This document shows positions 1 through 6,530 of a stretch of DNA of 9,059 bases, piece by piece. This DNA comes from Planctomycetaceae bacterium (GTDB lineage: Bacteria > Planctomycetota > Planctomycetia > Pirellulales > Pirellulaceae). The number at the start of each line of letters is the position of its first letter. Within the stretch, counting starts at the first letter, position 1. The stretch is from positions 1-9,059 of the forward strand of contig NYXM01000051.1 of assembly GCA_002685655.1 (NCBI GenBank), given 5' to 3'. The notes beneath the pieces are model-generated. The model was not told the origin of the DNA. It made no database searches and saw nothing but the letters and a program-made list of their open reading frames with translations. The translations under genes and the position numbers were made by a program.

Positions 1-120
1 GGCGAAAAGAAAGCAGTGGAATCCGGCGATTTGGCCTCGCAGACTCGCCGCCCTTGCGATAATCTGGTGGTGGTGATTGAGCCAATTCCGGCCGGCTTTA
101 CTCCTTTGGGTCCCACCTAA
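1..120 (+). CDS. C-terminal end of an unidentified protein (partial)
   Basis: The frame starting at base 1 is open for 39 codons and ends at TAA 118-120. The rest of the gene lies left of the window. The visible tail begins GEKKAVESGD, has a short hydrophobic strand (NLVVVIEPIP) and ends in PLGPT. The Val/Ile strand with flanking prolines would fit the last beta strand of an extracellular or beta-sandwich domain, but no family can be recognised from so little. An imperfect GC-rich hairpin lies 46 bases after the stop. It is followed by the helicase gene on the same strand, 143 bases away. A chance open frame of this length cannot be excluded. Confidence 0.45.
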   Translation, partial: GEKKAVESGDLASQTRRPCDNLVVVIEPIPAGFTPLGPT

Positions 121-165
121 CCACCCATCGGCCTCGAGCAGTTCGTGACGCGTTCGATCATTCCA

Positions 166-191
166 GGCAGGCGGCGATGATCGCTGCTGCC
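166..191 (+). terminator. GC-rich hairpin after the partial gene
   Basis: Bases 166-177 can pair with 181-191 around a three-base loop (TGA), with one bulged G at 171 and one G-T pair. This gives about 11 base pairs, mostly GC. It lies between the stop at 120 and the helicase start at 264, so it could end the upstream transcript or fold in the helicase leader. There is no T-run after it, so classical intrinsic termination is doubtful. Confidence 0.25.
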
Positions 192-252
192 CGGCAACGT
201 CTTGCGAGACTTGCCCAGATGTTCGTCCGTGTCCCCTTTTATTGAAATGCTC

Positions 253-257
253 AGGAA
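253..257 (+). promoter_or_regulatory. Shine-Dalgarno site of the helicase gene
   Basis: AGGAA at 253-257 lies 6 bases before ATG 264 and supports that start. The ATG at 247 is in a different frame and is not used for this protein. Confidence 0.55.
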
Positions 258-263
258 ATCTGC

Positions 264-2384
264 ATGTCTGATTCTACCGACGATCTGAATCCCCGCGCCG
301 ACTCCGCTGAATTGACGCCGGAAAACGCCGAAGCCGCACAGGTTGCCATCGCCGGCGCGCTGGTCGATGACGTGATTCTGGCGGAAGTCGCTGTACCCGA
401 CGAAGTTAGACCTTCCAACGGCCCGGCCGCCGTGGCGCCCGTTGCGGAGGAGTTTGTCGCCGAGCCACCCGTCGCGGCGCGCCAAGCAGCCGACTCAGTA
501 CCCTCAACTCCTGTTGTGATCGCGAGCCACGTCGAACCAGAGGAAGTCTATTTGGAACCGCGTGCCGGTTACGACGATCCGATCAATGACGACAGTGCAG
601 CTAATTCAGAGCCTGACTTCACGCAACTGAATCTCATTGAACCGCTGTTGCAGTCCGTCCTGCGAGCCGGATACTCGCAGCCCACTCCGATTCAAGCCCA
701 GACTATACCGCTGCTATTGGAAGGTCGCGACGTGATCGGGCAGGCACAGACCGGCACCGGCAAGACGGCCGCTTTTGCGCTGCCAATGTTGGAGCTTGTC
801 GATCTCAAACAGAAGAAGCCTCAGATTCTGGTCCTGACTCCGACGCGGGAACTGGCGATCCAGGTTGCCGAAGCATTCGAGAAATACGCGTCGCAGATGA
901 AAGGCCTGCGCGTCATGCCGATCTACGGCGGCCAGGATTACACGATTCAATTCCGTCAGCTGGAGCGCGGCGTCCACGTCATCGTCGCCACGCCAGGGCG
1001 GGTCATGGATCACATGCGGCGCGGCACGCTCAATTTGGACAACCTTCGCGGGCTAGTGCTTGACGAAGCAGACGAAATGTTGCGGATGGGGTTTGCCGAG
1101 GATGTCGAATGGGTGCTTTCGCAGTCGCCTGACAGTCGACAGACCGCCCTGTTTTCCGCCACCATGCCGGCACCGATCCGCAAGATCGCCAAGACGCATC
1201 TGAACGACCCGGCGACGGTCACTATTGGGCAACGGGTTGCCACGGCCGACACGGTTCGTCAACGCTACGTTATTGCAGTACCACACCAGAAACAGATGGC
1301 CCTGAGCCGGATCTTGGAAGGCGAGCCGACCGATGGCGTGTTAGTCTTCGTGAAGATGAAGAGCAGCACAGAGCCGTTGGCGGAATACCTTGCGGCCAAC
1401 GGCCATAGGACCGCCGCACTTAATGGTGATATTCCGCAGAGAAGACGCGAACGGACCATCGAACAGCTACGCGACGGAAAGATCGACGTCATCGTAGCCA
1501 CAGATGTCGCCGCCCGTGGATTGGACGTACGGCGCATCAGCCACGTCATTAACTACGACTTGCCCCACGATAGCGAATCGTACGTACATCGGATCGGTCG
1601 GACTGGACGAGCTGGTCGGAGTGGCGAGGCGATCCTGTTTGTGCACCCGCGCGAACAGCGGATGCTAAAACGGCTCGAACGAGAAACCGGGCAACCTGTC
1701 GAAAAGATGGAACTCCCTTCAAATCGCGCAATCAATAAGCAACGCGTTGCCCGTTTTCACCAACGGATTACCAACGGTTTAATGCACAGCGAAATGGAGA
1801 CATTCGAGGCAATTGTCGAGCATTATCGTCGTGAAAACGATGTTCCGCTGGAGCATATCGCTGCAGCTTTGGCCGTGCTTGCCAATGGCGAACAGCCGCT
1901 GCTTGCCAACGAATCGCTAAAGCCCACGACGTTTGGTGCTGCCAAGCAAAACGGTCGGAAAGGGAAACGCCACGACCGTGACAAGGCGTCATTTCAATCG
2001 GCTCGCTCACCACGCCGTAGCGATGGATCAGAACAAGGGATGCAAACCTATCGAATTGAAGTTGGCAGATCGCATGACGTGAAGCCAGGAAATATTGTCG
2101 GCGCTATCGCCAACGAAGCGGATATGGATAGTTCGTCGATTGGCCGAATTCAGATCTTCGATCACTACAGCACTGTTGATCTACCCGAAAGAATGCCAGA
2201 AGCCACCGTCCAGATGCTGCAACGCGTCTCCGTCGCAGGGCAGCGGTTGAACTTGTCCCGTTTGGTTGGCAGGTCAGCGTCAGTTGGGCGCCCGGCTTTC
2301 AAGCGGACGCAAACACACTCGAGCCGCCGCACGTTCAAGAAGATGAGCGGCAAACCGAAGCGTCACAAAGAAACGACAAGGTAG
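264..2384 (+). CDS. deaD: DEAD-box ATP-dependent RNA helicase, DeaD/CsdA type
   Basis: This 706-residue protein is predicted to unwind or remodel RNA using ATP in the cytoplasm; family members act in ribosome assembly, mRNA turnover and cold growth. The core starts at F119 of the Q motif (PTPIQ 140-144). It continues with Walker A AQTGTGKT (161-168), PTRELA (193-198), DEAD (267-270), SAT (298-300) and HRIGRTGR (442-449), so all catalytic motifs are intact. Residues 593-667 match the DbpA/CsdA RNA-binding domain that follows the core in this subfamily. A basic Arg/Lys tail (668-706) should add RNA affinity. Residues 1-118 form an acidic Ala/Pro/Glu/Asp-rich extension that typical bacterial members lack and that is probably disordered. 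The ATG at 264 has an AGGAA site. No terminator is obvious before the kinase gene 143 bases downstream, so read-through is possible. A cold-shock protein gene lies nearby on the other strand. Confidence 0.95.
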   Translation: MSDSTDDLNPRADSAELTPENAEAAQVAIAGALVDDVILAEVAVPDEVRPSNGPAAVAPVAEEFVAEPPVAARQAADSVPSTPVVIASHVEPEEVYLEPRAGYDDPINDDSAANSEPDFTQLNLIEPLLQSVLRAGYSQPTPIQAQTIPLLLEGRDVIGQAQTGTGKTAAFALPMLELVDLKQKKPQILVLTPTRELAIQVAEAFEKYASQMKGLRVMPIYGGQDYTIQFRQLERGVHVIVATPGRVMDHMRRGTLNLDNLRGLVLDEADEMLRMGFAEDVEWVLSQSPDSRQTALFSATMPAPIRKIAKTHLNDPATVTIGQRVATADTVRQRYVIAVPHQKQMALSRILEGEPTDGVLVFVKMKSSTEPLAEYLAANGHRTAALNGDIPQRRRERTIEQLRDGKIDVIVATDVAARGLDVRRISHVINYDLPHDSESYVHRIGRTGRAGRSGEAILFVHPREQRMLKRLERETGQPVEKMELPSNRAINKQRVARFHQRITNGLMHSEMETFEAIVEHYRRENDVPLEHIAAALAVLANGEQPLLANESLKPTTFGAAKQNGRKGKRHDRDKASFQSARSPRRSDGSEQGMQTYRIEVGRSHDVKPGNIVGAIANEADMDSSSIGRIQIFDHYSTVDLPERMPEATVQMLQRVSVAGQRLNLSRLVGRSASVGRPAFKRTQTHSSRRTFKKMSGKPKRHKETTR

Positions 2385-2418
2385 CGCCCTGTTTTCTGCA
2401 TGGCAACTGCCAGCATAG

Positions 2419-2446
2419 TTTCCAACGGACGCAAAGTGAGTAGAAT
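2419..2446 (+). promoter_or_regulatory. Possible sigma-70-type promoter for the kinase gene
   Basis: TTTCCA (2419-2424), a 16-base spacer and TAGAAT (2441-2446) resemble -35 and -10 boxes, matching 4/6 and 5/6 of the consensus. They lie 81 bases before the kinase start at 2528. The adjacent short palindrome TGGCAACTGCCA (2401-2412) could be an operator. This is pattern matching only. Confidence 0.3.
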
Positions 2447-2527
2447 GCGGCGACCACGCCCTGGCGGCGCGTTGTTCCCAATGGTCCGACCCGCCGTAAT
2501 TGATGCGTTCGATCAATTCCTCCTGCG

Positions 2528-3730
2528 ATGGACTGCAGCCCGATGTCGAAACACGACCAACAGTTGCTTGACCTGGAGATCAAAGATGCCCAGGTCATTT
2601 TCAAGACCGTCTGGGAAATCCTCGACGAGGAGATCGGTCACGACAACCTCCGGTTTCCCAAAGAACTGATTCTGCTCGGCGGAGCACCGGGCGCGGGCAA
2701 AGGAACCCATACGAAGTTCATCATGCAGGCCCGCGGTCTGACCTGTCGGCCGATTGTCGTTAGTGAGCTGTTGGTGACGCCGGAAGCTCAAGAGATCAAA
2801 GACCAAGGCGGCATGGTCGGAGACAAAGAGGTCGTGGGGATCCTGTTGCGAAAATTGCTGGAAGAGGATTTTCGCGACGGAGCAGTGCTCGACGGGTTTC
2901 CCCGAACACGGGTCCAGGTGGAATGCCTGAAACTATTGGTCGTTGAAATCAACAAGCTCCACAAAGAGTTCCAGAATACTCCGCTGGCGACAAGGTTTCG
3001 TCGGCCTACGATCCATGCGATGGTCCTCTTCATTGGCGAACGCACGAGCATCGAACGGCAGATTAAGCGTGGCAAGGAGATTGCCAAGTACAATCAAGAA
3101 GTCGAGGAGATCGGTTCCGGAAACCCCCTTGATCAACGTGCGACAGACTTGAGTGAAACAGCAGCTCGCCGTCGGTACCGAGTTTTTAAAGAGCAAACCT
3201 GGGATGCGCTCACATCGTTAAAAGAACTCTACCACTACCACTACATCAATGCAGAAGGGCCGATCGAAGAAGTCGAGGCGAATATCCTCAAGGAGTTGCA
3301 GTATCAGAGTTCCTTGGAATTGGAGGCGCGGACCTACGATCGACTTCGCCCCTTGCCGTTGGCCGAGGAGATCATTCGGCACGCTCGGCAAGAGCTAGTG
3401 AAACGACTGGATAGCTACGAGTTGGAGCATACTGATCAGTTCGATCGAGTCGTCGAGATCATCAAGACGAAGTTTGTGCCAATCATTACGCGACACGCAT
3501 TGTCTGGACGATCGATCGTAACTTCTGAAGATCCCGCGTTTGCTGACCCGTTGGCACTTGCCATGCTCATCGACATTTTTTCGGAGCGGGGCTTCAATGC
3601 GACTGTCGACAAGCGAATTCGGGAAGTACCAGAACGAGTGGATCTGGAAACAGGACAAATCCATGTGACGCCGAAGTCGATCTATCGCATTCAGATTCAA
3701 TTCAAGGGATCTGAGATTCGCCGCGGTTAG
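2528..3730 (+). CDS. Adenylate-kinase-family nucleoside monophosphate kinase with extra C-terminal region
   Basis: This 400-residue protein is predicted to transfer phosphate between ATP and a nucleoside monophosphate, probably AMP, in the cytoplasm. The P-loop GGAPGAGKGT spans residues 51-60 with catalytic K58. LDGFPRT (121-127) carries the NMP-binding arginine R126. R177 and R181 in ERQIKRG resemble the arginines before the LID. The LID is short and has no zinc cysteines. R204 and R214-R216 precede the last helices, and the core ends near residue 257. Ordinary adenylate kinases have about 180-220 residues. Here about 45 residues precede the P-loop and about 143 follow the core. The C-terminal part (258-400) is charged, mixed helix/strand, and I recognise no domain in it. 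Neither ATG 2528 nor the in-frame ATG 2543 has a clear Shine-Dalgarno site; the longer start is listed. It probably coexists with a standard adk elsewhere. Substrate specificity cannot be read from sequence alone. Confidence 0.88.
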   Translation: MDCSPMSKHDQQLLDLEIKDAQVIFKTVWEILDEEIGHDNLRFPKELILLGGAPGAGKGTHTKFIMQARGLTCRPIVVSELLVTPEAQEIKDQGGMVGDKEVVGILLRKLLEEDFRDGAVLDGFPRTRVQVECLKLLVVEINKLHKEFQNTPLATRFRRPTIHAMVLFIGERTSIERQIKRGKEIAKYNQEVEEIGSGNPLDQRATDLSETAARRRYRVFKEQTWDALTSLKELYHYHYINAEGPIEEVEANILKELQYQSSLELEARTYDRLRPLPLAEEIIRHARQELVKRLDSYELEHTDQFDRVVEIIKTKFVPIITRHALSGRSIVTSEDPAFADPLALAMLIDIFSERGFNATVDKRIREVPERVDLETGQIHVTPKSIYRIQIQFKGSEIRRG

Positions 3731-3782
3731 AACCCTGCGGACCGAATTGTACACCAGCAAAGTGCGCTCGCCGTTTCCCTGA

Positions 3783-3914
3783 CATGGCGCCGTCAAGAAA
3801 GCCCGTCACAAAGCAGAAGCAATTCAAGAAAGAAAACAGTCGAGAAAGAAGCCCGTCAAGAAACACAAGAGGCCGGCGAAAACCACCGGCCTCTTGTCGT
3901 CTGAATTGTTGTAG
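3783..3914 (+). other. Lysine-rich open frame without a start codon
   Basis: Between the kinase and csp genes, the frame from 3783 to TAG 3912-3914 encodes a strongly basic stretch (for example KKARHKAEAIQERKQSRKKP, then KKHKRPAKTT). A TGA at 3780-3782 closes it upstream and it has no ATG, GTG or TTG near its beginning. An ATG at 3784 lies one frame off, so a single-base shift would join the two into a peptide of about 43 residues. It could be a frameshifted small basic protein, a remnant of a lysine-rich tail, or only the purine-rich strand of a pyrimidine-rich terminator region. The terminator hairpin 3865-3897 overlaps it. Confidence 0.2.
3865..3897. terminator. Strong hairpin between convergent kinase and csp genes
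   Basis: Bases 3865-3876 and 3886-3897 form a perfect 12-bp stem (core AAGAGGCCGG / CCGGCCTCTT) with a 9-base loop. It sits 134 bases after the kinase stop and 20 bases after the csp stop. Read on the minus strand it is followed at once by GTTTCTTGAC and a long pyrimidine-rich, T-rich stretch, so termination of csp is the best-supported role. The plus-strand side has little T-run and would end the kinase transcript less efficiently. Confidence 0.75.
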
Positions 3915-3917
3915 CGC

Positions 3918-4115
3918 CTATGCCAACCGAACGTTTTCGGCGGCTGGCCCTTTGGGGCCACTACCCTCGGTGAAGGTGACGCGCTGTCCCTCTTGGAGTT
4001 CCTCGTACTGAACTCCTTCGAGGCTCGAGTGGTGGAAGAACAGATCTTTGCTCCCGCCAGTATCGATGAATCCAAAACCTTTTTCCGTCAGTTTCTTAAT
4101 CGTGCCTTCTGCCAT
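3918..4115 (-). CDS. Cold-shock-domain RNA chaperone (Csp family), variant nucleic-acid face
   Basis: This 65-residue protein is one cold-shock domain, a five-stranded OB-fold that binds single-stranded RNA or DNA and melts secondary structure. RNP1 is KGFGFI (12-17) and RNP2 is LFFHH (25-29), and the C-terminal GPKGPAAENV block is typical. Length matches the family norm of 65-70 residues. The usual KWFN segment before RNP1 is replaced by KKLT (7-10), so a conserved nucleic-acid-stacking tryptophan is missing. The ATG at 4113-4115 is chosen because it begins MAEGTIK, as in the family; an upstream in-frame ATG at 4160 would add 15 non-conserved residues. GAGGA (4127-4131, minus strand) lies 11 bases upstream as a possible ribosome site. 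A good terminator follows the stop. The deaD-type helicase nearby suggests a shared role in RNA structure at low temperature. Confidence 0.92.
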   Translation of the reverse strand: MAEGTIKKLTEKGFGFIDTGGSKDLFFHHSSLEGVQYEELQEGQRVTFTEGSGPKGPAAENVRLA

Positions 4116-4195
4116 TTTCGTCGCATTCCTCAAAAGTGTTTTCTTTTGGCGCTGCCACAAACAAACGCGTTCGGGCTAGTCTGACGCCAGTAGCC

Positions 4196-4223
4196 ATTGT
4201 ATCGGCAGGATCGGAGACAGCAA
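4196..4223 (-). promoter_or_regulatory. Possible promoter of the csp gene
   Basis: On the minus strand TTGCTG (4218-4223), a 16-base spacer and TACAAT (4196-4201) resemble -35 and -10 boxes (3/6 and 5/6 matches). Initiation near 4189 would give a leader of about 70-75 bases before the csp start. Cold-shock genes often have structured leaders, but I see no strong fold here. Confidence 0.3.
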
Positions 4224-4572
4224 CGGTCATCTTGCATAATCGCCCTTCAGTTCGTCAGTTTTTGAGATCGTCAATGCTGACCCAAATTGCCAAGTCACGG
4301 TGATCGACCCGGTGAGGAAATGCTGCCCATGCGTGTTTCTTGCCAAAACAGCCGTCTTTTTTGCCCCTTTCGTCACATCAGATGGGCGTTGTGCCAGCGG
4401 TTTGCGATAGAACGATAGCGCCAGGTCAGATGCGAAATTGCGGCAAGATTCTCTGTCAGATCAGAGATCTCGTCGTGGTTTGATAGGCCAGTCCATGAGT
4501 AAAGTCACACCAAAACAACCTCCGCCTGGCAGACTTTTTCGCTTTGGAGGATTAGGAGAGCCTTGAAAATGT
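4224..4572. other. Intergenic stretch without a supported gene
   Basis: No convincing coding frame is present. A small hairpin, TCTCTG / CAGAGA, is at 4450-4455 and 4462-4467. GGAGGATTAGGAGAG (4546-4560) is a very good ribosome-binding-like sequence ahead of an ATG at 4569. That frame runs only 17 codons into the REP-like element at 4573, so if a gene once began here it has been cut off. Confidence 0.4.
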
Positions 4573-4674
4573 CCTTCTCCCCTCGGGAGAAGGTGGCCGA
4601 AGGCCGGATAAGGGGTGGCTGATATCATTTGGCAGTTCGCCCCCTCATCCTATCCTTCTCTCCGAGGGGAGAAG
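4573..4674. repeat. REP-like element: two inverted hairpin-forming arms
   Basis: Arm 1 contains CCTTCTCCC (4573-4581) pairing with GGGAGAAGG (4585-4593), then GGCC-GAA-GGCC (4595-4605) and ATAAGGGG (4608-4615). Arm 2 (4639-4674) is an imperfect reverse complement of arm 1. It shares CTTCTCCCCTCGG and GGAT(A/G)AGGGG when read on the other strand, and it forms its own hairpin at 4655-4674. The arms are separated by about 23 bases. From memory, sequences of this 'TCTCCCCTCGGGAGA...GGATGAGGGG' kind are dispersed between genes in many bacterial genomes. The two-arm layout resembles paired REP units (BIME). No transposase is visible in the window. Confidence 0.75.
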
Positions 4675-4709
4675 CGACTCGCTGCCGGCTTTTTGTCGTC
4701 GTCAAAAGC

Positions 4710-4737
4710 AAAAAGGTCTGTCGGGGACAGGGACACC
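4710..4737 (-). terminator. Probable intrinsic terminator of the glutamate-synthase-like gene
   Basis: On the minus strand CTGTC-CCC-GACAG (4730 down to 4718), extended by GGT/ACC around a four-base bulge, is followed directly by five T residues (4714 down to 4710). It lies 56 bases after the stop of the glutamate-synthase-like gene and fits a terminator. The plus-strand text GGGGACAGGGACACC also resembles a motif found in dispersed REP-type repeats, so it may be a repeat serving as a terminator. Confidence 0.5.
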
Positions 4738-4792
4738 GGCGGCAGGGAATTAGCGGGCTCTATGACGAAGGCATGATCGATGTTCAGTGCGA

Positions 4793-6337
4793 TCATTGAC
4801 CATTGCCCTCACCCATAATTCGGCGAATCTCTTGCTCGTCCTCTTGATTGATGCGAGTCGTCTCCGGATTGACGTGGAAACAATCAAGCAGGCTGCGACC
4901 ACGGAAACACTCGTCAATGATCTCGAAATTCTGCGGCGAGACGAGGGCGGGGGGTGGATGGCCGCAGGCTCGAGACAGGTCCAACACTTCTTTGCGGAGT
5001 GTGACGATATAGTTGGCCAACCGTGCTGATTTGTGAGTCGGGTCCAGCCCTGCCATTAACCATCTGCTCTGTGTGGCGACGCCAGTCGGACAGTGGCCGC
5101 TGTGGCATCGTTGAGCTTGGATGCAGCCGATTGCCAGCATGGCTTCCCGTCCGACGGCGATCATGTCGCATCCCAGTGCAAAGGCCAACAGCGTTTGATC
5201 GGGGAACCCCAGTTTTCCGGCGCCGACAAATACGACTCTGTCCTGCATGTTGTACTTTGCAAAAACGTCGTGGACTCGAGCCATCGCCATTTTGAATGGC
5301 AATGCTACGTGGTCGCAGAACGTCAACGGTGCCGCGCCGGTGCCGCCTTCGCCACCGTCGATCGCGATGTAATCGACGCCGCGCTGTTCATTGGACATTT
5401 GATTGGCCAACTCGTCCCAAAACTGAATCTCGCCCACGGCGGACTTGATGCCGACTGGCAGGCCGGAAAGCTCGGCCAGACGCTCCACAAAGTCCAGCAT
5501 TTGATCCACGTTGTGAAACTCACGATGTCCTGAGGGGCTGGCGCAGTCGACTCTCATCGGAATCCCACGAATGGCAGCGATTTCCGACGTTATTTTGGCT
5601 TTGGGTAGCAGTCCGCCCTTGCCCGGTTTGGCGCCTTGGCTGAGTTTGATTTCGATTGCCTTGATCGGGTTGGCTTGCACGACATCCAAGAACAACTTCT
5701 CGTCGAAACGGTTGTTCGCGGAGCGGCATCCAAAGTAGCCCGTCCCGATCTGCCAAATCAACTCGCCGCCACATTGATGGTAATGCGAGACACCACCCTC
5801 CCCCGTATTGTGCAAGCAACCAGCTAACTCGCTGCCACGGTTGAGCGCCTCGACAGCAACGCCGCTAAGTGATCCGAAACTCATGGCGGAGATATTGACG
5901 ACCGATGCAGGTCGAAAAGCGTGCTTGCGTTGGCGATGTTGCCCCAGTTTCTTAGCGCAAGGGATGGCGTGCAAATCGTCGCCGCGTAGATGTGGCGGAG
6001 TCAACAACGGAAAGGGCGCGTGCTTGATGATCAAGTAGTTCGGTGACTGCTCCAGATCATTGTCCGTGCCGAAACCGAAGAAATTGTTCTGCTTCTTGGA
6101 AGAAGCATATATCCAGCTTCGCTCGTCCCGGCTGAATGGCCGTTCCTCATCGTTGCCGGTGACAATGTACTGTCTCAGCTCGGGGCCAATGCTCTCGAGT
6201 AAGTAACGGAAGTGCCCGACGATGGGGAAATTGTGCAAGATCGCGTGCTTCTTCTGCCGCAGATCGTACACGACCACGACGACCAACAAGACCAACAACA
6301 CTACGATCAACAGTGTGCCTGCGATATACCAGTGCAT
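4793..6337 (-). CDS. Membrane-anchored FMN-binding glutamate-synthase-like protein
   Basis: This 514-residue protein matches the FMN/Fe-S synthase domain of glutamate synthase (Glu_synthase family), which makes glutamate from 2-oxoglutarate and ammonia. Flavin-barrel signatures include MSFGSLS (152-158), NTGEGG (177-182), QGAKPGKGG (234-242) and DGGEGGTGAAP (327-337). C405, C411 and C416 have the CX5CX4C spacing of the 3Fe-4S ligands. The amidotransferase domain that supplies ammonia from glutamine, and the C-terminal GXGXG domain, are absent, as in the stand-alone 'FMN-binding glutamate synthase family'. Residues 4-24 form one hydrophobic helix followed by RQKK, so the catalytic part should face the cytoplasm from the inner membrane. 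The electron donor and true substrate are unknown. A stop codon lies directly before the ATG at 6337, which fixes this as the earliest start. It is transcribed alone, with a terminator-like hairpin downstream, and is divergent from the outer-membrane protein gene. Confidence 0.92.
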   Translation of the reverse strand: MHWYIAGTLLIVVLLVLLVVVVVYDLRQKKHAILHNFPIVGHFRYLLESIGPELRQYIVTGNDEERPFSRDERSWIYASSKKQNNFFGFGTDNDLEQSPNYLIIKHAPFPLLTPPHLRGDDLHAIPCAKKLGQHRQRKHAFRPASVVNISAMSFGSLSGVAVEALNRGSELAGCLHNTGEGGVSHYHQCGGELIWQIGTGYFGCRSANNRFDEKLFLDVVQANPIKAIEIKLSQGAKPGKGGLLPKAKITSEIAAIRGIPMRVDCASPSGHREFHNVDQMLDFVERLAELSGLPVGIKSAVGEIQFWDELANQMSNEQRGVDYIAIDGGEGGTGAAPLTFCDHVALPFKMAMARVHDVFAKYNMQDRVVFVGAGKLGFPDQTLLAFALGCDMIAVGREAMLAIGCIQAQRCHSGHCPTGVATQSRWLMAGLDPTHKSARLANYIVTLRKEVLDLSRACGHPPPALVSPQNFEIIDECFRGRSLLDCFHVNPETTRINQEDEQEIRRIMGEGNGQ

Positions 6338-6437
6338 CTATGGATTCCCATTCGCCATGGCATTCACTCCCCACTGCTTGTCAGGGCCATGGTGAGCGCC
6401 AAAGACTGTCAGTTTCTTGCGCGTCTGAAAGGCAGAA

Positions 6438-6460
6438 GGCATTATGGATGAAATTATGCC
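6438..6460. repeat. Short inverted repeat upstream of the glutamate-synthase-like gene
   Basis: GGCATTAT (6438-6445) and ATTATGCC (6453-6460) are inverted copies with one mismatch and a 7-base spacer. On the minus strand each contains CATAAT, which resembles a -10 box, about 100 bases upstream of the start at 6337. It could be an operator overlapping a promoter; there is no further support. Confidence 0.25.
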
Positions 6461-6481
6461 ATGTAGGAAATGAGATTCTAA

Positions 6482-6530
6482 CGAGGCAGGGCCTCGAACC
6501 AATCCGAGCTACCGCTCGGTCTGGTTAACC
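6482..6530. other. Two adjacent hairpins in the divergent spacer, role unknown
   Basis: Hairpin 1 is CGAGGC (6482-6487) pairing with GCCTCG (6491-6496) over a 3-base loop. Hairpin 2 is CCGAGC (6504-6509) pairing with GCTCGG (6514-6519) over TACC. It is extended by an outer stem AACCA (6497-6501) / TGGTT (6522-6526) across a 2x2 internal loop. The palindrome GGTTAACC (6523-6530) closes the block. The region lies between two divergent genes, where a terminator is not expected, and has no T-run. It may be part of a leader, a small RNA, or a protein-binding site. The rest of 6338-6854 shows no supported gene. Confidence 0.4.

Noticed and set aside
3824..4075. 83-codon minus-strand open frame overlapping csp
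   Set aside because: It is an alternative frame of csp and its pyrimidine-rich downstream region. The cold-shock domain frame is unambiguous.
6338..6358. Six-codon open frame ending TAG directly before the ATG of the glutamate-synthase-like gene (minus strand)
   Set aside because: TAGATG could allow translational coupling, but a frame this short is expected by chance and there is no leader-peptide signature such as repeated codons.
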